A DNA stretch of 64,000 nt from Gammaproteobacteria bacterium. GTDB lineage: Bacteria; Pseudomonadota; Gammaproteobacteria; Steroidobacterales; Steroidobacteraceae. The translations under genes were made by a program, and so were the position numbers. The notes beneath the pieces are model-generated. The model was not told the DNA's origin. It was given only the letters and a program-made list of their open reading frames with translations, and did not search any database. The stretch is from the NCBI GenBank assembly GCA_028293765.1, contig JAQGOG010000012.1:57860-121859 (forward strand), read 5' to 3'. Below, in pieces: positions 28,672 to 37,449 of the stretch (the stretch's first letter is position 1; each line of letters begins with the position of its first letter).

Positions 28672-29861
28672 CGTGTTGCGAGCGGCAGGGTGCGAAATCC
28701 GCGGAACCGCGCGCGTGCGCTACGGACTCCCTCACCGTCGAAGCGAAGCCGAGGAAAGCGCTGGATGATCCGCTGTATCGCGATCTGACCTTCGAGTCTG
28801 GCGACCGACATGCCGGCGCACGCATGGCCGCCGGCCGCGAACGCAAGATGTTGATTCGGAGTGCGTCCGACGTCGAACCGGTCTGGTTCCGGAAAAACCT
28901 GCGGATCCCGATTCGCGGCGCCGATGCACAGGTGCAGATACGCGCCGGGTTGCAACAGCGTGTCTGCGATCTGCACGGGCTCGACAACCAGCCTGTTGCC
29001 GAGCTGATTCGGGCTTTCGCAGCGCAGGAACTCCTCGACTGCGGGATTGATGAGAGTGGGTTGCGTGCGCAGCCTCTGTAGCTGATCTTCGTGCGCGAGC
29101 AGCAGGTGCAGGGCGTTGCCGATGAGATTCGTCGTGGTTTCGTGTCCGGCATTCAGCAGAAATACGCAGTTGTGCAAAAGCTCGGCCTCACTGATCGGCT
29201 CCGCGGCGCATTCCTCCCGGATGAGTCGAGCCAGCATGTCGCCATCCACCAGGTTCCTGCGCCGCTGCGCGACCAGTGTACGCAGGTACGCGAGGAAGTC
29301 GGTCACAGCAGCGTTGCCGCGCTGCTGCTGCTCAGGGGTAAGCACCGGCTCGAGGGCGCCGAGAATCGCAAGTGACCACTCACGCAACGTGCCGCGTTCT
29401 GCCTGGGGCACACTCAGCAGATTACCGATGACTTCAACCGGAATCGCGGCCGCGAAGTCTTCGATCGCATCGAAGTTGCCCTTTGCCTCGATCTGCGCGA
29501 GCAGCCGGTCGACGAGGCAAATGAGGCCGGGCCCCATGTCCTTGAGCACACGTGGAGTCAGAGCGCCGACGATAGCTCGCCTGACTCGCGTGTGATACGG
29601 GGGATCATTGAATACGAGGCTGGTGGTGTGATGCTCATACAGCGGCGAACGTTCGCCGAACTTTGGCGCGAACACCGCCTTCTTATCGGAACTGAACGAG
29701 CGCCGGTCGCGATAGATACGATCGAGATCCGTGTACTTCGTGACAAACCATGTCCCATCAGCGCACAGGTGCAGCGGGTCCTGCTCGCGCAGCATCCGGT
29801 AGGTAGGGTAGGGATCCCGGTAAAACTCGAAGTCGAGATTTGCGGGACTGAATGAAAGCAT
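28668..29861 (-). CDS. Cytochrome P450
   Basis: About 397 residues. I-helix AGHETT (oxygen activation), K-helix EEFLR, and haem-binding loop FAAGGHACAG with the cysteine ligand. This is a soluble bacterial class I P450, which needs a ferredoxin and reductase not seen here. The start is uncertain: ATG at 29861 (MLSFSPANLDFEFYRDPYP) or 29885. First gene of the P450-monooxygenase-DUF2783 operon. Confidence 0.92.
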   Translation of the reverse strand: MLSFSPANLDFEFYRDPYPTYRMLREQDPLHLCADGTWFVTKYTDLDRIYRDRRSFSSDKKAVFAPKFGERSPLYEHHTTSLVFNDPPYHTRVRRAIVGALTPRVLKDMGPGLICLVDRLLAQIEAKGNFDAIEDFAAAIPVEVIGNLLSVPQAERGTLREWSLAILGALEPVLTPEQQQRGNAAVTDFLAYLRTLVAQRRRNLVDGDMLARLIREECAAEPISEAELLHNCVFLLNAGHETTTNLIGNALHLLLAHEDQLQRLRTQPTLINPAVEEFLRCESPNQLGNRLVVEPVQIADTLLQPGAYLHLCIGAANRDPQVFPEPDRFDVGRTPNQHLAFAAGGHACAGMSVARLEGQIAIQRIIQRFPRLRFDGEGVRSARARFRGFRTLPLATR

Positions 29862-30390
29862 GCAAGAGACCTGAGCGGGTGGCATCGGGTAGTCCGGGCC
29901 AAGTGTAGCGCTGCCGCCACCCGCGCCGTACTTGCCGGCGCGGCAGCGACCGACGCCTACGTTGTACAAAGACGACGGTACGGGGTCGATGCGCCGTCAA
30001 CCTCGCGCTGATTCCCGCTTGATTAGCGCTGCGCGTCGTCGGTTTTGGACAACACGAGGGCGGCTACTTGCAACGGCATTTCCTCGCGGACCCGGGTGAC
30101 GCCGCCAATCTCCCGCGCGACGCGAACCCGACCACCCTCGGCGGTCTGCAAACCGCCACCGCAACGGACGTCGGTCGGACAAACAACTTCTGTGGCGCGG
30201 TGGCGCTGCTGATCAAGCTGAAGGACGCGTTGCGTATTACGCCCCCCGTACTTTTCCAGAAGTCCGCCGATCTGGCCGACAACAATCGCTCCCTGGCAGC
30301 GGAGACGCTGGGCCGTCCCCGCCCCGTGGTGAACCAACCGCGAACGCCAGGAATCCAGTGCCGGGTGTCGTTCTGAAGCTTCTCGACCGA
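29862..30390. other. Region without a recognisable gene
   Basis: Contains the presumed P450 promoter. Open frames exist on both strands (30068-30376 plus, 30023-30445 minus), but neither has a ribosome site, recognisable motif or convincing composition. Possibly decayed coding DNA. Confidence 0.5.
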
Positions 30391-30819
30391 TTACAGGTCG
30401 GTACGACTGTGGGGCTCGGTGGCCTGCAGGCCCAGCTTGTCGCACCCAACTTCGACGCGCTCGCTGCGCTTCGCAGAGTTGTATGCGAGAGTCACCAGAT
30501 CCTCAGCCTTGATGCTCGAACCCGCGTTCTTGTCGAAGCGAACGAGCTTGCCATCCTGCATCGTGAAGTACACGGCCACGACCAGGTTGCACTGGGTGAC
30601 CACGACCGCCGTCAGGGGCTGGCCTTCTTTCACATTGACTTCGGGGTTCCGAGCCACCTCGGATGCCGGTGCATGCGCACCGTTGAGCACCAGGGCCTGC
30701 ACCGGACTGACCGGACTTGCGGTTTGGTCTTGGGGTGAGGCATTGCGCGCAGACGCAGCGCCTGCCGCCGCCACAGCCATCACCGTCATCGCCATCATCG
30801 CGTTAAAGGGGCGTTTCAC
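30391..30819 (-). CDS. Hypothetical secreted protein
   Basis: 142 residues, starting at GTG behind GGAGATTCCATA. A signal peptide (KRPFNAMMAMTVMAVAAAGAA, cut after ASA) precedes a small domain containing VNVKEGQPLTAVVVTQCNLVV and two cysteines that could pair. No family recognised; probably periplasmic. Confidence 0.6.
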   Translation of the reverse strand: MKRPFNAMMAMTVMAVAAAGAASARNASPQDQTASPVSPVQALVLNGAHAPASEVARNPEVNVKEGQPLTAVVVTQCNLVVAVYFTMQDGKLVRFDKNAGSSIKAEDLVTLAYNSAKRSERVEVGCDKLGLQATEPHSRTDL

Positions 30820-31564
30820 TATGGAATCTCCAGTTGAGAAATGAACCAATCACCGGATCACAATGCAGCGTGATCAGGCAACGAAAGGGTCGCATGTCGA
30901 CGTGTTGTGCCTGCGAGGTAAAGCAAACGCCCCGGCGAAGCCCATGTAGCCCCATACGGAGCGTGTGAACATGAACAGAAGCCTGTGGCACCAGCCACAT
31001 CGAGCGGTGATCTCCCAAGACGTCGCGGAGCGCGTGCTTTGTCGAGGAGCAACGGTCTAGGCGCAATCGCTCAGCAACCTCACAGCTCACAGCATTGCTG
31101 CGGACCATTACCGCGGGGTTGCGCGGCGCGCGACTTGTATTTCAGCTGAAACTCGCTCGCGGTCGTGAGGACACGATCGCCGAGGGAACAGGATCGCTTC
31201 AGTCATGCTGTCGGTCCGCAAGCGTTAAGGATGCTCGTGCCCTCCCAGGCGAGGGATCGCGCGCGAGACTGCAGGGTGGCGGTGCAGGATGACGATAGGC
31301 CACGTAAGGACTGAGCTCGTGGGCACGAAACAGAGCCCCATCGATCACCCGTAAGTCGTTGAAAAATGGAACGCTTGCTTGCGAAAGTACGACTTTTGTG
31401 GCGTCCCGAGCGGGCACGAAATTGCAACTTTTCACGCGCGGGGCGGAAAAGTCCAACTTGGAGGAGTCACCGAATTGCAGCGGACCGGCGCCGGCGGGCC
31501 GAGAAGGCGCAACATTCGGCCGCGGCTTGAATATGCAGCCCCTTTGTAGGGACAATGGAGCACC
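30820..31564. other. Long non-coding stretch upstream of the antitoxin gene
   Basis: 745 bp with no convincing gene. At 31383-31458 there are small inverted repeats AAAGT-ACG-ACTTT and AAGT-CCA-ACTT, 62 bp apart, with a related GCAACTTTT between them. Their spacing and sequence recall the multiple terminal repeats of IS21-type elements, but no transposase is present. Confidence 0.4.
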
Positions 31565-31900
31565 ATGAAAGACGCAGTCGTTCGCGCTCGAATTGATGTA
31601 GAGCTCAAGGCGCAGGCCGCGGCTGTGCTAAAGGCCAATGACCTTGAGCTCAGTGATGCCATCCGGCTCTTTCTGCGGCAGGTCGTGCGCCGTGGCGGTC
31701 TGCCTTTTGCGGTGCGCGACCCCGGTGTACGGATGGTCTCAGGGAAGGAGCTGTGGGCGATGAAGCGCAAGGCACAGGCGCGCGATCATGAGGTTGCTGC
31801 ACGCGGTAAGGTGCCACCGGAGGCGATGCTGTTGCTGCGGCCCCAGCGTCTGCAAGGTGCACACATCGAGTGGCCGGATGGATCGCTGATCGATGACTGA
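31565..31900 (+). CDS. RelB/DinJ-type antitoxin
   Basis: 111 residues. The N-terminal ribbon-helix-helix is clear: VVRARIDVELKAQAAAVLK and LELSDAIRLFLRQVV, then GGLPFAV, the classic RelB/DinJ opening. The C-terminal extension (EAMLLLRPQRLQGAHIEWP) is longer than in DinJ (86 residues). Start behind GGAG. A second, damaged frame overlaps its stop by 8 nt, where a toxin or partner would be expected. Likely autoregulatory. Confidence 0.8.
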   Translation: MKDAVVRARIDVELKAQAAAVLKANDLELSDAIRLFLRQVVRRGGLPFAVRDPGVRMVSGKELWAMKRKAQARDHEVAARGKVPPEAMLLLRPQRLQGAHIEWPDGSLIDD

Positions 31901-32042
31901 GCCACTGCCCGAGATCGCTCTCACGGAGGAGGAGATCGGTCAGATTCTGCGCAGCTGCGATGGACGGGCCTTGCTGGCTCCTCGCACGACCCCCGCGCCT
32001 TCTACGCGGACTGATCATTCAACTGCAGGCGGGGCTCGATAG
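31893..32042 (+). pseudogene. Small partner of the antitoxin gene, probably frameshifted
   Basis: ATG overlaps the antitoxin stop by 8 nt. The frame reads MTEPLPEIALTEEEIGQILR and SCDGRALLAPRTTP, then loses protein-like character and stops at 32042. In the +2 frame a good continuation appears (LLRGLIIQLQAGLDRGG, stop at 32050-32052), which suggests one indel near 31995. It does not resemble RelE; identity unknown. Confidence 0.4.
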
Positions 32043-32104
32043 AGGCGGCTGATTTGCGCGGCTGCGGCGCGCGTTGCCGTGTCCGCCGGGATCACGTCGC
32101 GGGG

Positions 32105-33385
32105 TCATGCGATCTCATTCAGCACCGCAAGTGTCCGGCGCGCCGTCTCCGTCCAGTTGAACGCCTGCGCGCGGGCAAGCCCACGCTCCCGCATCTGCGA
32201 GCGGGACTGGGCTGAGCCGCCGACCTCCAGTAACGCCCGCGCGATATCTTCCTCGTCGTAAGGATCGATCAGGCGCGCCGCGCCCCCGGCCACCTCGGGA
32301 CTAGCGCAGGTCTTCGGCACGATGGCGGGACAACCGCTGGCGAGCGCTTCGAGGATCGGCAGGCCGAAGCTCTCACACAGTTTGACGAGTACAAAGAATT
32401 CGGCCAATTGATACGCCAGGTGCATCTGCGCGTTCGGGACGAGCCCGATGAACCGGACCCCCGCAAAATCCGCGTCCGTGAAGCCTTTCGTTCGCAAGTA
32501 TTCCTCGATGCGATGGCCGGCAACCACGAGCGGCAGCTGCCCACCACGCCGCCGGTACTGCTGATATGCGTGCAGCAAGCGCTTGTTGTTACCCCCCGGA
32601 TAGGGCGGCGAGCTCTCGTGTCCGGTGTGGTACGCACGGGTGGCCGTGAGGATGAAAGACTCAGGCAGCTCGTATGTAGAGCGAAAGCGGCTCAATGCCG
32701 CTTCGTCCCGGATCGGCGTGAAATTCGCGGCGACGGCGGCATGAGTGACCTTGGCCTTGTCGGCGTGGATCACACCGTGGCGTGCGAGGTCGGCGAGCGT
32801 CGATTGGGAGATGACCAGCAGGCGCTTCGCCTTGCGACAGTACAGCGGGAGTAACAGCCGGATGTAGATGATGTCCCACCACGGATAGTTTTGAGGATTG
32901 ACATACCAATCCGAATCCTGCAAGACGAATGCACAGGGACGCCGCGTCAGGAAGGGAATCGAGAACTTCGGATTAAAGATCAGATCGGCGTCGCAGCGCC
33001 GGGCGGCTCGGAGCACGGTGACCTGATCCCACCAGAGCTTGCTGCGGGCCGGCAGAACCTGCGTCTCGGCATTCGCATAATCGCGGAACAGCGTACTGTG
33101 CCCGGGCGTGCGCAAAAAGATGACATAACGGCTACCGCAATCCAACGCGACCATATGGCGCAACAGATTGATGCAATACAACCCGAGTCCATCGCGTTGA
33201 TCGAGCACCCGCCCCATAACTGCTATGGTGCGCCGCGCAGGGTGGCGGTTCTGCAGCGCGCCCGCCTGATCCTGGCGCGCTGCATTTGTTTTCAGAAGGG
33301 CTCCCGGCGAAGCCTGACGCAGGAGAGCTCGCCAAGCACGGTACCAGCGAGGTTCATCACCCTCTGTTGGACCTGGCGTAGTCAC
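32105..33385 (-). CDS. Group 4 glycosyltransferase
   Basis: 426 residues as annotated. The GT-B C-terminal half has ESFGLPILEALASGCPAIVP, the EX7E-type nucleotide-sugar site, and GGAARLIDPYDEEDIA. The N-terminal half holds MGRVLDQRDGLGLYCINLL. The first 50 residues (Ala/Arg-rich) may be non-coding; a start near the TIAVMGRV segment is possible. It would add a sugar to lipid or polysaccharide at the inner membrane face. No other polysaccharide gene is nearby. Confidence 0.8.
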   Translation of the reverse strand: MTTPGPTEGDEPRWYRAWRALLRQASPGALLKTNAARQDQAGALQNRHPARRTIAVMGRVLDQRDGLGLYCINLLRHMVALDCGSRYVIFLRTPGHSTLFRDYANAETQVLPARSKLWWDQVTVLRAARRCDADLIFNPKFSIPFLTRRPCAFVLQDSDWYVNPQNYPWWDIIYIRLLLPLYCRKAKRLLVISQSTLADLARHGVIHADKAKVTHAAVAANFTPIRDEAALSRFRSTYELPESFILTATRAYHTGHESSPPYPGGNNKRLLHAYQQYRRRGGQLPLVVAGHRIEEYLRTKGFTDADFAGVRFIGLVPNAQMHLAYQLAEFFVLVKLCESFGLPILEALASGCPAIVPKTCASPEVAGGAARLIDPYDEEDIARALLEVGGSAQSRSQMRERGLARAQAFNWTETARRTLAVLNEIA

Positions 33386-33839
33386 CCGAGCGGGTCCTGT
33401 CGCAGGAAGCGAGGCTTAAGTGGTTTCGGGGCAGCGAGAGTGCGCAACAATCGTGCCGGAGAGGAGTCCGCGCATGCGGCCAGCGGCCGCGCACCGTTTC
33501 GGGACCGAAACTTGATCGTTGCAAGGCACCTGACTGCAGACCTCGGATCTATCAGACCCTCGCCAATCCATCATGAGCACCGTCACCGGCTCGTGCAGGA
33601 GTTCCGCAAGCCGACCCTCTTTCTGGGCGACGAGGGTGGACGCCCGGTCTTCGGGGGCTATCCACACCCTTTCGGGCGCGCGGCCCGCCTGGGCGTTCGC
33701 GATCTGCCCGGAACGGACCCCCTCCCGTTTGCGCACGACGTTACCAAGGTGGGGCGAATGGGTTTTCGCGCTCGTCTCGAGCTCGCGAACAATGATCCAG
33801 GCCATGACGACGTGGCCATCTGATCGGGACGCTGCCCGG
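33386..33839. other. Region without a recognisable gene
   Basis: Several overlapping frames (33416-33805 minus; plus-strand frames to 33823), none with a clear start site or family motif. It adjoins the integrase relic and may be decayed mobile-element DNA. Confidence 0.4.
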
Positions 33840-34025
33840 ATACTGGACTACTTCGAGCGTGTCGATGAAGCGGTACTCCGGAAACTCCTCCGCGAAATTG
33901 AACGTACCCGCCTTGATGCGGGCCTTGATCTCATTGAGCTGCGCTGCGTACGACGAAGGTTTGCCGGAGAGGGCGTGCGCAGGACAGTGGGGCGATAGCG
34001 CTTGGCCTTGTAGAAGAAGGCGTTA
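33840..34025 (-). pseudogene. Phage-integrase N-terminal (arm-binding) domain relic
   Basis: Minus-strand translation gives FFYKAKRYRPTVLRTPS, then after a frame change near 33967 GKPSSYAAQLNEIKARI and KAGTFNFAEEFPEYRFI. The latter matches the DUF3596-type N-terminal domain of tyrosine recombinases (GKxxxxAxxLxxEIxxxIxxGTFxxAxxFP). No core-binding or catalytic domain follows, so only a broken piece remains. It marks an old integration event between the glycosyltransferase and the crotonase cluster. Confidence 0.6.
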
Positions 34026-34132
34026 AGTCCGTCCCAAACATCTCAACTGCGAGCTAGAGCACGCACCTTACGAGCGTGCATGCTGCGTCCCATCCCGTGG
34101 CCGACAGTGCTGCTCGGGCAAGGAGATGAGAC

Positions 34133-34933
34133 GTGGCCCCCGACGAGATAGTGAAGAGTGAAATCCTGACGAGCCAGTCTGGAAGCATCCTGCTCCTGCA
34201 GCTCAATCGACCCGCCAAGAAGAACGCCATGACGTCAGGCATGTACACGATGTTGGCGGGTCTGCTCAACGACGCCGCAAAGAACGAAGAAGTCCGCGTC
34301 GTGCTCTTGCATGGCGCCGGCGATTCGTTCACCGCAGGCAACGACCTGGAAGACTTCCTAAAGAATCCGCCGAACCCCGGCGAGAGTCCGCAGGAACGGT
34401 TCGTCGCTGCGCTGATGGATTTCGAGAAACCGCTCATCGCGGCCGTGCACGGCGCAACGGTGGGATCGGGCACGACGATGCTCACACACTGCGACTTCGT
34501 GTACGCAGCGGAGAGCACGAGGTTCCAAATGCCCTTCGTGAATCTAGCAGTCGTACCGGAGCTCGGCACGAGCTACTCGATTCCCGCAGCCATCGGCTAC
34601 ATCCCCGCCGCCGAGCTGTTTCTCCTGGGCATTCCGTTCAATGCGCGGCGGGCCGCCGAGCTGGGTTTGGTGACTCGCGTCGTGCCGGACGACCGCGTTC
34701 TCGCCGCGGCTATGGAAACGGCCACGGCGCTCGCAGAGAAGCCCGCCGTCGCTCTGCAAGCGAGCAAGCGGCTGCTGAAGCGATGGTCACGCGGAGAAAC
34801 CGCAGCCGCAGTGAGGGTCGAGACTCAGGAGTTCGGCGTCCGTGTGAGATCCGACGAGGCCCGCGAAGCCATTAGCGCCTTCCTCGAGAAGCGTCGCCCG
34901 GACTTCGTCAAAGCGAAAGCCGGCACCCCCTAG
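34133..34933 (+). CDS. Enoyl-CoA hydratase/isomerase family protein
   Basis: 266-residue crotonase-fold enzyme. RPAKKNAMTSGMYTML and the oxyanion-hole stretch FTAGNDLEDF are present, with AAVHGATVGSGTTMLTHCD. At the two Glu positions of true hydratases the chain reads GSGTTML and FVNLAVVPE; only the second looks conserved (E in VVPE, as in delta-isomerases). It may therefore be an isomerase. GTG start behind AAGGAG. First of a five-gene plus-strand run. Confidence 0.9.
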   Translation: MAPDEIVKSEILTSQSGSILLLQLNRPAKKNAMTSGMYTMLAGLLNDAAKNEEVRVVLLHGAGDSFTAGNDLEDFLKNPPNPGESPQERFVAALMDFEKPLIAAVHGATVGSGTTMLTHCDFVYAAESTRFQMPFVNLAVVPELGTSYSIPAAIGYIPAAELFLLGIPFNARRAAELGLVTRVVPDDRVLAAAMETATALAEKPAVALQASKRLLKRWSRGETAAAVRVETQEFGVRVRSDEAREAISAFLEKRRPDFVKAKAGTP

Positions 34934-34958
34934 TCCAGTTTCTACAGGAGACCCGTTC

Positions 34959-35762
34959 ATGATTTCTTCAGGCGCGTCACTGACGCTCGAGAATGTCCTC
35001 TACGCAAAGAAGGACGGCATCGCGTATGTGACACTCAATCGTCCCAAGGTACTCAACGCGCTCAACACCCCAACGTGGACGGACCTGCGTTCAGCGTTTG
35101 AAGCCGCGCGCGACGATGGCACCGTTCACGGCGTCATTCTTACCGGCTCGGGCGACAAAGCGTTCATTGCCGGAGCGGATGTCAGCGAGCTCGCGCACGT
35201 CGCCGCCTTCGAAGCGCAACAGTCCAGCCGTTTCGGGCAAGGCGTTCTCGACCTCATCGAGAATCTGGGCAAGCCCGTCATCGCAGCGATCAACGGCTTT
35301 GCGCTCGGTGGCGGCTGCGAGACGGCGATGGCCTGCACGCTTCGAATCGCGGTGGAGAGCGCAAAGTTCGGCCAGCCCGAAGTCAAACTGGGCCTCGTGC
35401 CCGGCGGCGGCGGAACACAGCGTTTGCCGCGACTGGTCGGCAAGGCCCGCGCGCTCCATCTGATTCTCTCGGGCGAGATGATCAGTGCGCAGGAGGCGTA
35501 TCGGATCGGCCTCGTCAATGAAATCGTGCCGGCGGCGAATCTGATCGCGCGCGCTGAAGCGATCTTGAAGCAGATCGCCGCCAACGCGCCGATCGCCGTC
35601 AAGCTCGCACTCGATGCCGTGAACAAGGGCGTCGACACCAGCCAGGACGAAGGGCTGTTACTCGAGGCGTCGTACTTCGGGCTCTGCGCGTCCACCGAAG
35701 ACATGAAGGAAGGTACGAGCGCCTTTCTTCAGAAGCGCTCGGCCCAGTTCCGCGGCCGATAA
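34959..35762 (+). CDS. Enoyl-CoA hydratase
   Basis: 267-residue crotonase. FIAGADVSEL forms one oxyanion-hole segment; ALGGGCETAMACTLRIA and FGQPEVKLGLVPGGGGTQRL carry both catalytic glutamates, so hydration of 2-enoyl-CoA is likely. It lies 25 bp after the first crotonase and 26 bp before the CoA-transferase gene. Confidence 0.93.
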   Translation: MISSGASLTLENVLYAKKDGIAYVTLNRPKVLNALNTPTWTDLRSAFEAARDDGTVHGVILTGSGDKAFIAGADVSELAHVAAFEAQQSSRFGQGVLDLIENLGKPVIAAINGFALGGGCETAMACTLRIAVESAKFGQPEVKLGLVPGGGGTQRLPRLVGKARALHLILSGEMISAQEAYRIGLVNEIVPAANLIARAEAILKQIAANAPIAVKLALDAVNKGVDTSQDEGLLLEASYFGLCASTEDMKEGTSAFLQKRSAQFRGR

Positions 35763-35788
35763 ATCCCTACTTTCACAGGATTCGATCA

Positions 35789-37024
35789 ATGACGACGAAC
35801 AATGTTTTCTCGGGTTTGAAGGTCGTGGACCTCGCCAGCTTCATTGCCGGTCCAGGGGCCGCGGTGATCCTGTCCGACTTTGGCGCGGACGTCATCAAGG
35901 TGGAGCCACCATCGGGCGACACCTGGCGCATCGGGTACAAGATCCCGCCTGTGGCCCGCTCGAAAGACAACTATCCGTGGCATCTCAACAACCGGAACAA
36001 GCGCGGCCTGGCGCTCGATCTGAAGTCGCCGCGCGCAGTGGAAGTTCTCGAGCGACTGGTGAAGTGGGCAGACGTGCTGATCGTCAACACGCCACAACCG
36101 GCGCGCAAGAAACTGAAACTCCTCTACGACGATGTGGCGCAGTGGAACCCGCGTCTGATCTACGCGGACATCACCGGCTACGGTGACAAAGGGCCCGACG
36201 CCGCTCTGCCGGGATTCGACATCACTGCATACTGGGCGCGCAGCGGTCTGCTCTCGTTGACGCGAGATGCGGGCGCACCTCCAACGCTGCCTGTGACGGG
36301 AAGCGGCGATCATGCAACGGCCGTGAGTCTGTACTCCGCCATCGTCACGGCCCTGTACCGTCGTGAGCGCACGGGCAAAGGCTCATACGTCACCACGTCG
36401 CTGCTCGCCTCCGGTGTGTGGGCCTGCGGCGTGTCGGTTCAGGCCGCGCTCGTCGATGCGACGTTCTTCCCGTTGCACAATCGACTCGAGCCGCCGAACG
36501 CCATCTTCAATGTGTATCGGTCCTCAGACGACAACTGGTTTCTGCTCGTCGTCACGCCCGATCACTGGCCCGCGCTTGCGACCGGAATCGGCCGGCCGGA
36601 TCTGCTGGGGGACGCGCGCTTCGCCGATGCCGCAAAGTTGGCCGCCAATTCGAAGCAGCTGACTTCGATTCTCGATGAGCTGTTCGGCTCGCGGCCCATG
36701 GCGCACTGGCAGGAAGTGCTCGATGCCGCGCACATTACGTACGGTGTGGTACGGACGCCGAGTGAAGTCATCAGAGACCCGCAGCTCGTGCAGAACGACA
36801 TCGTGGTGCCGCTCGAAGGCGCCGGTGGCAACCTGAAGCTCACCGTCAGCAGCCCATTCAAGCTGCACGATGCCCCCAAAGTCTCTGCCAAGCGCGCGCC
36901 TGAACTCGGTGAGCATGGTGAGGAAATCCTGAAAGATCTCGGCTTCGACGCGAAAGGCATCGAAAGTCTGCGCGCGAGCGGCACCGTCCCCGCGGCACCG
37001 ACGCGCGCCTCGGCCGCACGATAA
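35789..37024 (+). CDS. CaiB/BaiF family (class III) CoA-transferase
   Basis: 411 residues. GLKVVDLASFIAGPGAAVILSDFGADVIKVEPP is the standard opening, NRNKRGLALDLKSP follows, and YADITGYGDKGPDAALPGFD provides the catalytic Asp that forms the acyl anhydride. It moves CoA between organic acids. With the two crotonases it points to activation and beta-oxidation-like processing of an unknown acid. Confidence 0.93.
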   Translation: MTTNNVFSGLKVVDLASFIAGPGAAVILSDFGADVIKVEPPSGDTWRIGYKIPPVARSKDNYPWHLNNRNKRGLALDLKSPRAVEVLERLVKWADVLIVNTPQPARKKLKLLYDDVAQWNPRLIYADITGYGDKGPDAALPGFDITAYWARSGLLSLTRDAGAPPTLPVTGSGDHATAVSLYSAIVTALYRRERTGKGSYVTTSLLASGVWACGVSVQAALVDATFFPLHNRLEPPNAIFNVYRSSDDNWFLLVVTPDHWPALATGIGRPDLLGDARFADAAKLAANSKQLTSILDELFGSRPMAHWQEVLDAAHITYGVVRTPSEVIRDPQLVQNDIVVPLEGAGGNLKLTVSSPFKLHDAPKVSAKRAPELGEHGEEILKDLGFDAKGIESLRASGTVPAAPTRASAAR

Positions 37025-37035
37025 GTAGAGGAAAT

Positions 37036-37416
37036 ATGACTTCTCTCGCATCTCCGAACGGCCGCCTCTTCGTTCTCGATCTTAGCGAGCTCTTCGTCGA
37101 GCTTCCCGAGCCGATCGACCTCGAGATCGACGCGGCGAATCGGGTTCTCTACTGGACGGATCGCGGCAATCCCCCGCGAGGCAACTCCGTCAGCCGCACG
37201 GCGCTCGATGGCAAGCCCGAGCAGCAGATCGTGCTGCGGGACTTGATGGAAGGAATCGGCATCGCTCTCAACGTGCGCGGCGATCGGATGTTCGTGACGG
37301 ATCTCGCGGGCTCGATCTATTCCACGGCGCTCGACGGCACAGACAAGCGCGTCATCGCTTACGCCCAGGGCAATCTTAGCGGCATCGCTTACGCTGAGAT
37401 TCCCACGGGGAAATGA
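37036..37416 (+). CDS. Truncated YWTD-type beta-propeller protein
   Basis: 126 residues with about two propeller blades: RVLYWTDRGNPPRGNSVSR and MFVTDLAGSIYSTALDG. LDL-receptor-class B / SMP-30-like proteins of this kind normally have six blades (about 300 residues), so this is likely the 3' end of a larger gene with a reused or spurious start. No signal peptide. It lies 11 bp after the CoA-transferase gene. Confidence 0.65.
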   Translation: MTSLASPNGRLFVLDLSELFVELPEPIDLEIDAANRVLYWTDRGNPPRGNSVSRTALDGKPEQQIVLRDLMEGIGIALNVRGDRMFVTDLAGSIYSTALDGTDKRVIAYAQGNLSGIAYAEIPTGK

Positions 37417-37449
37417 CCTGCCTCTCGACAAACCCGCTGGGAGCGACAC

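Noticed and set aside
32891..33823. 310-codon plus-strand frame opposite the glycosyltransferase
   Set aside because: Mostly antisense to a recognisable glycosyltransferase; the downstream part has no start or motif.
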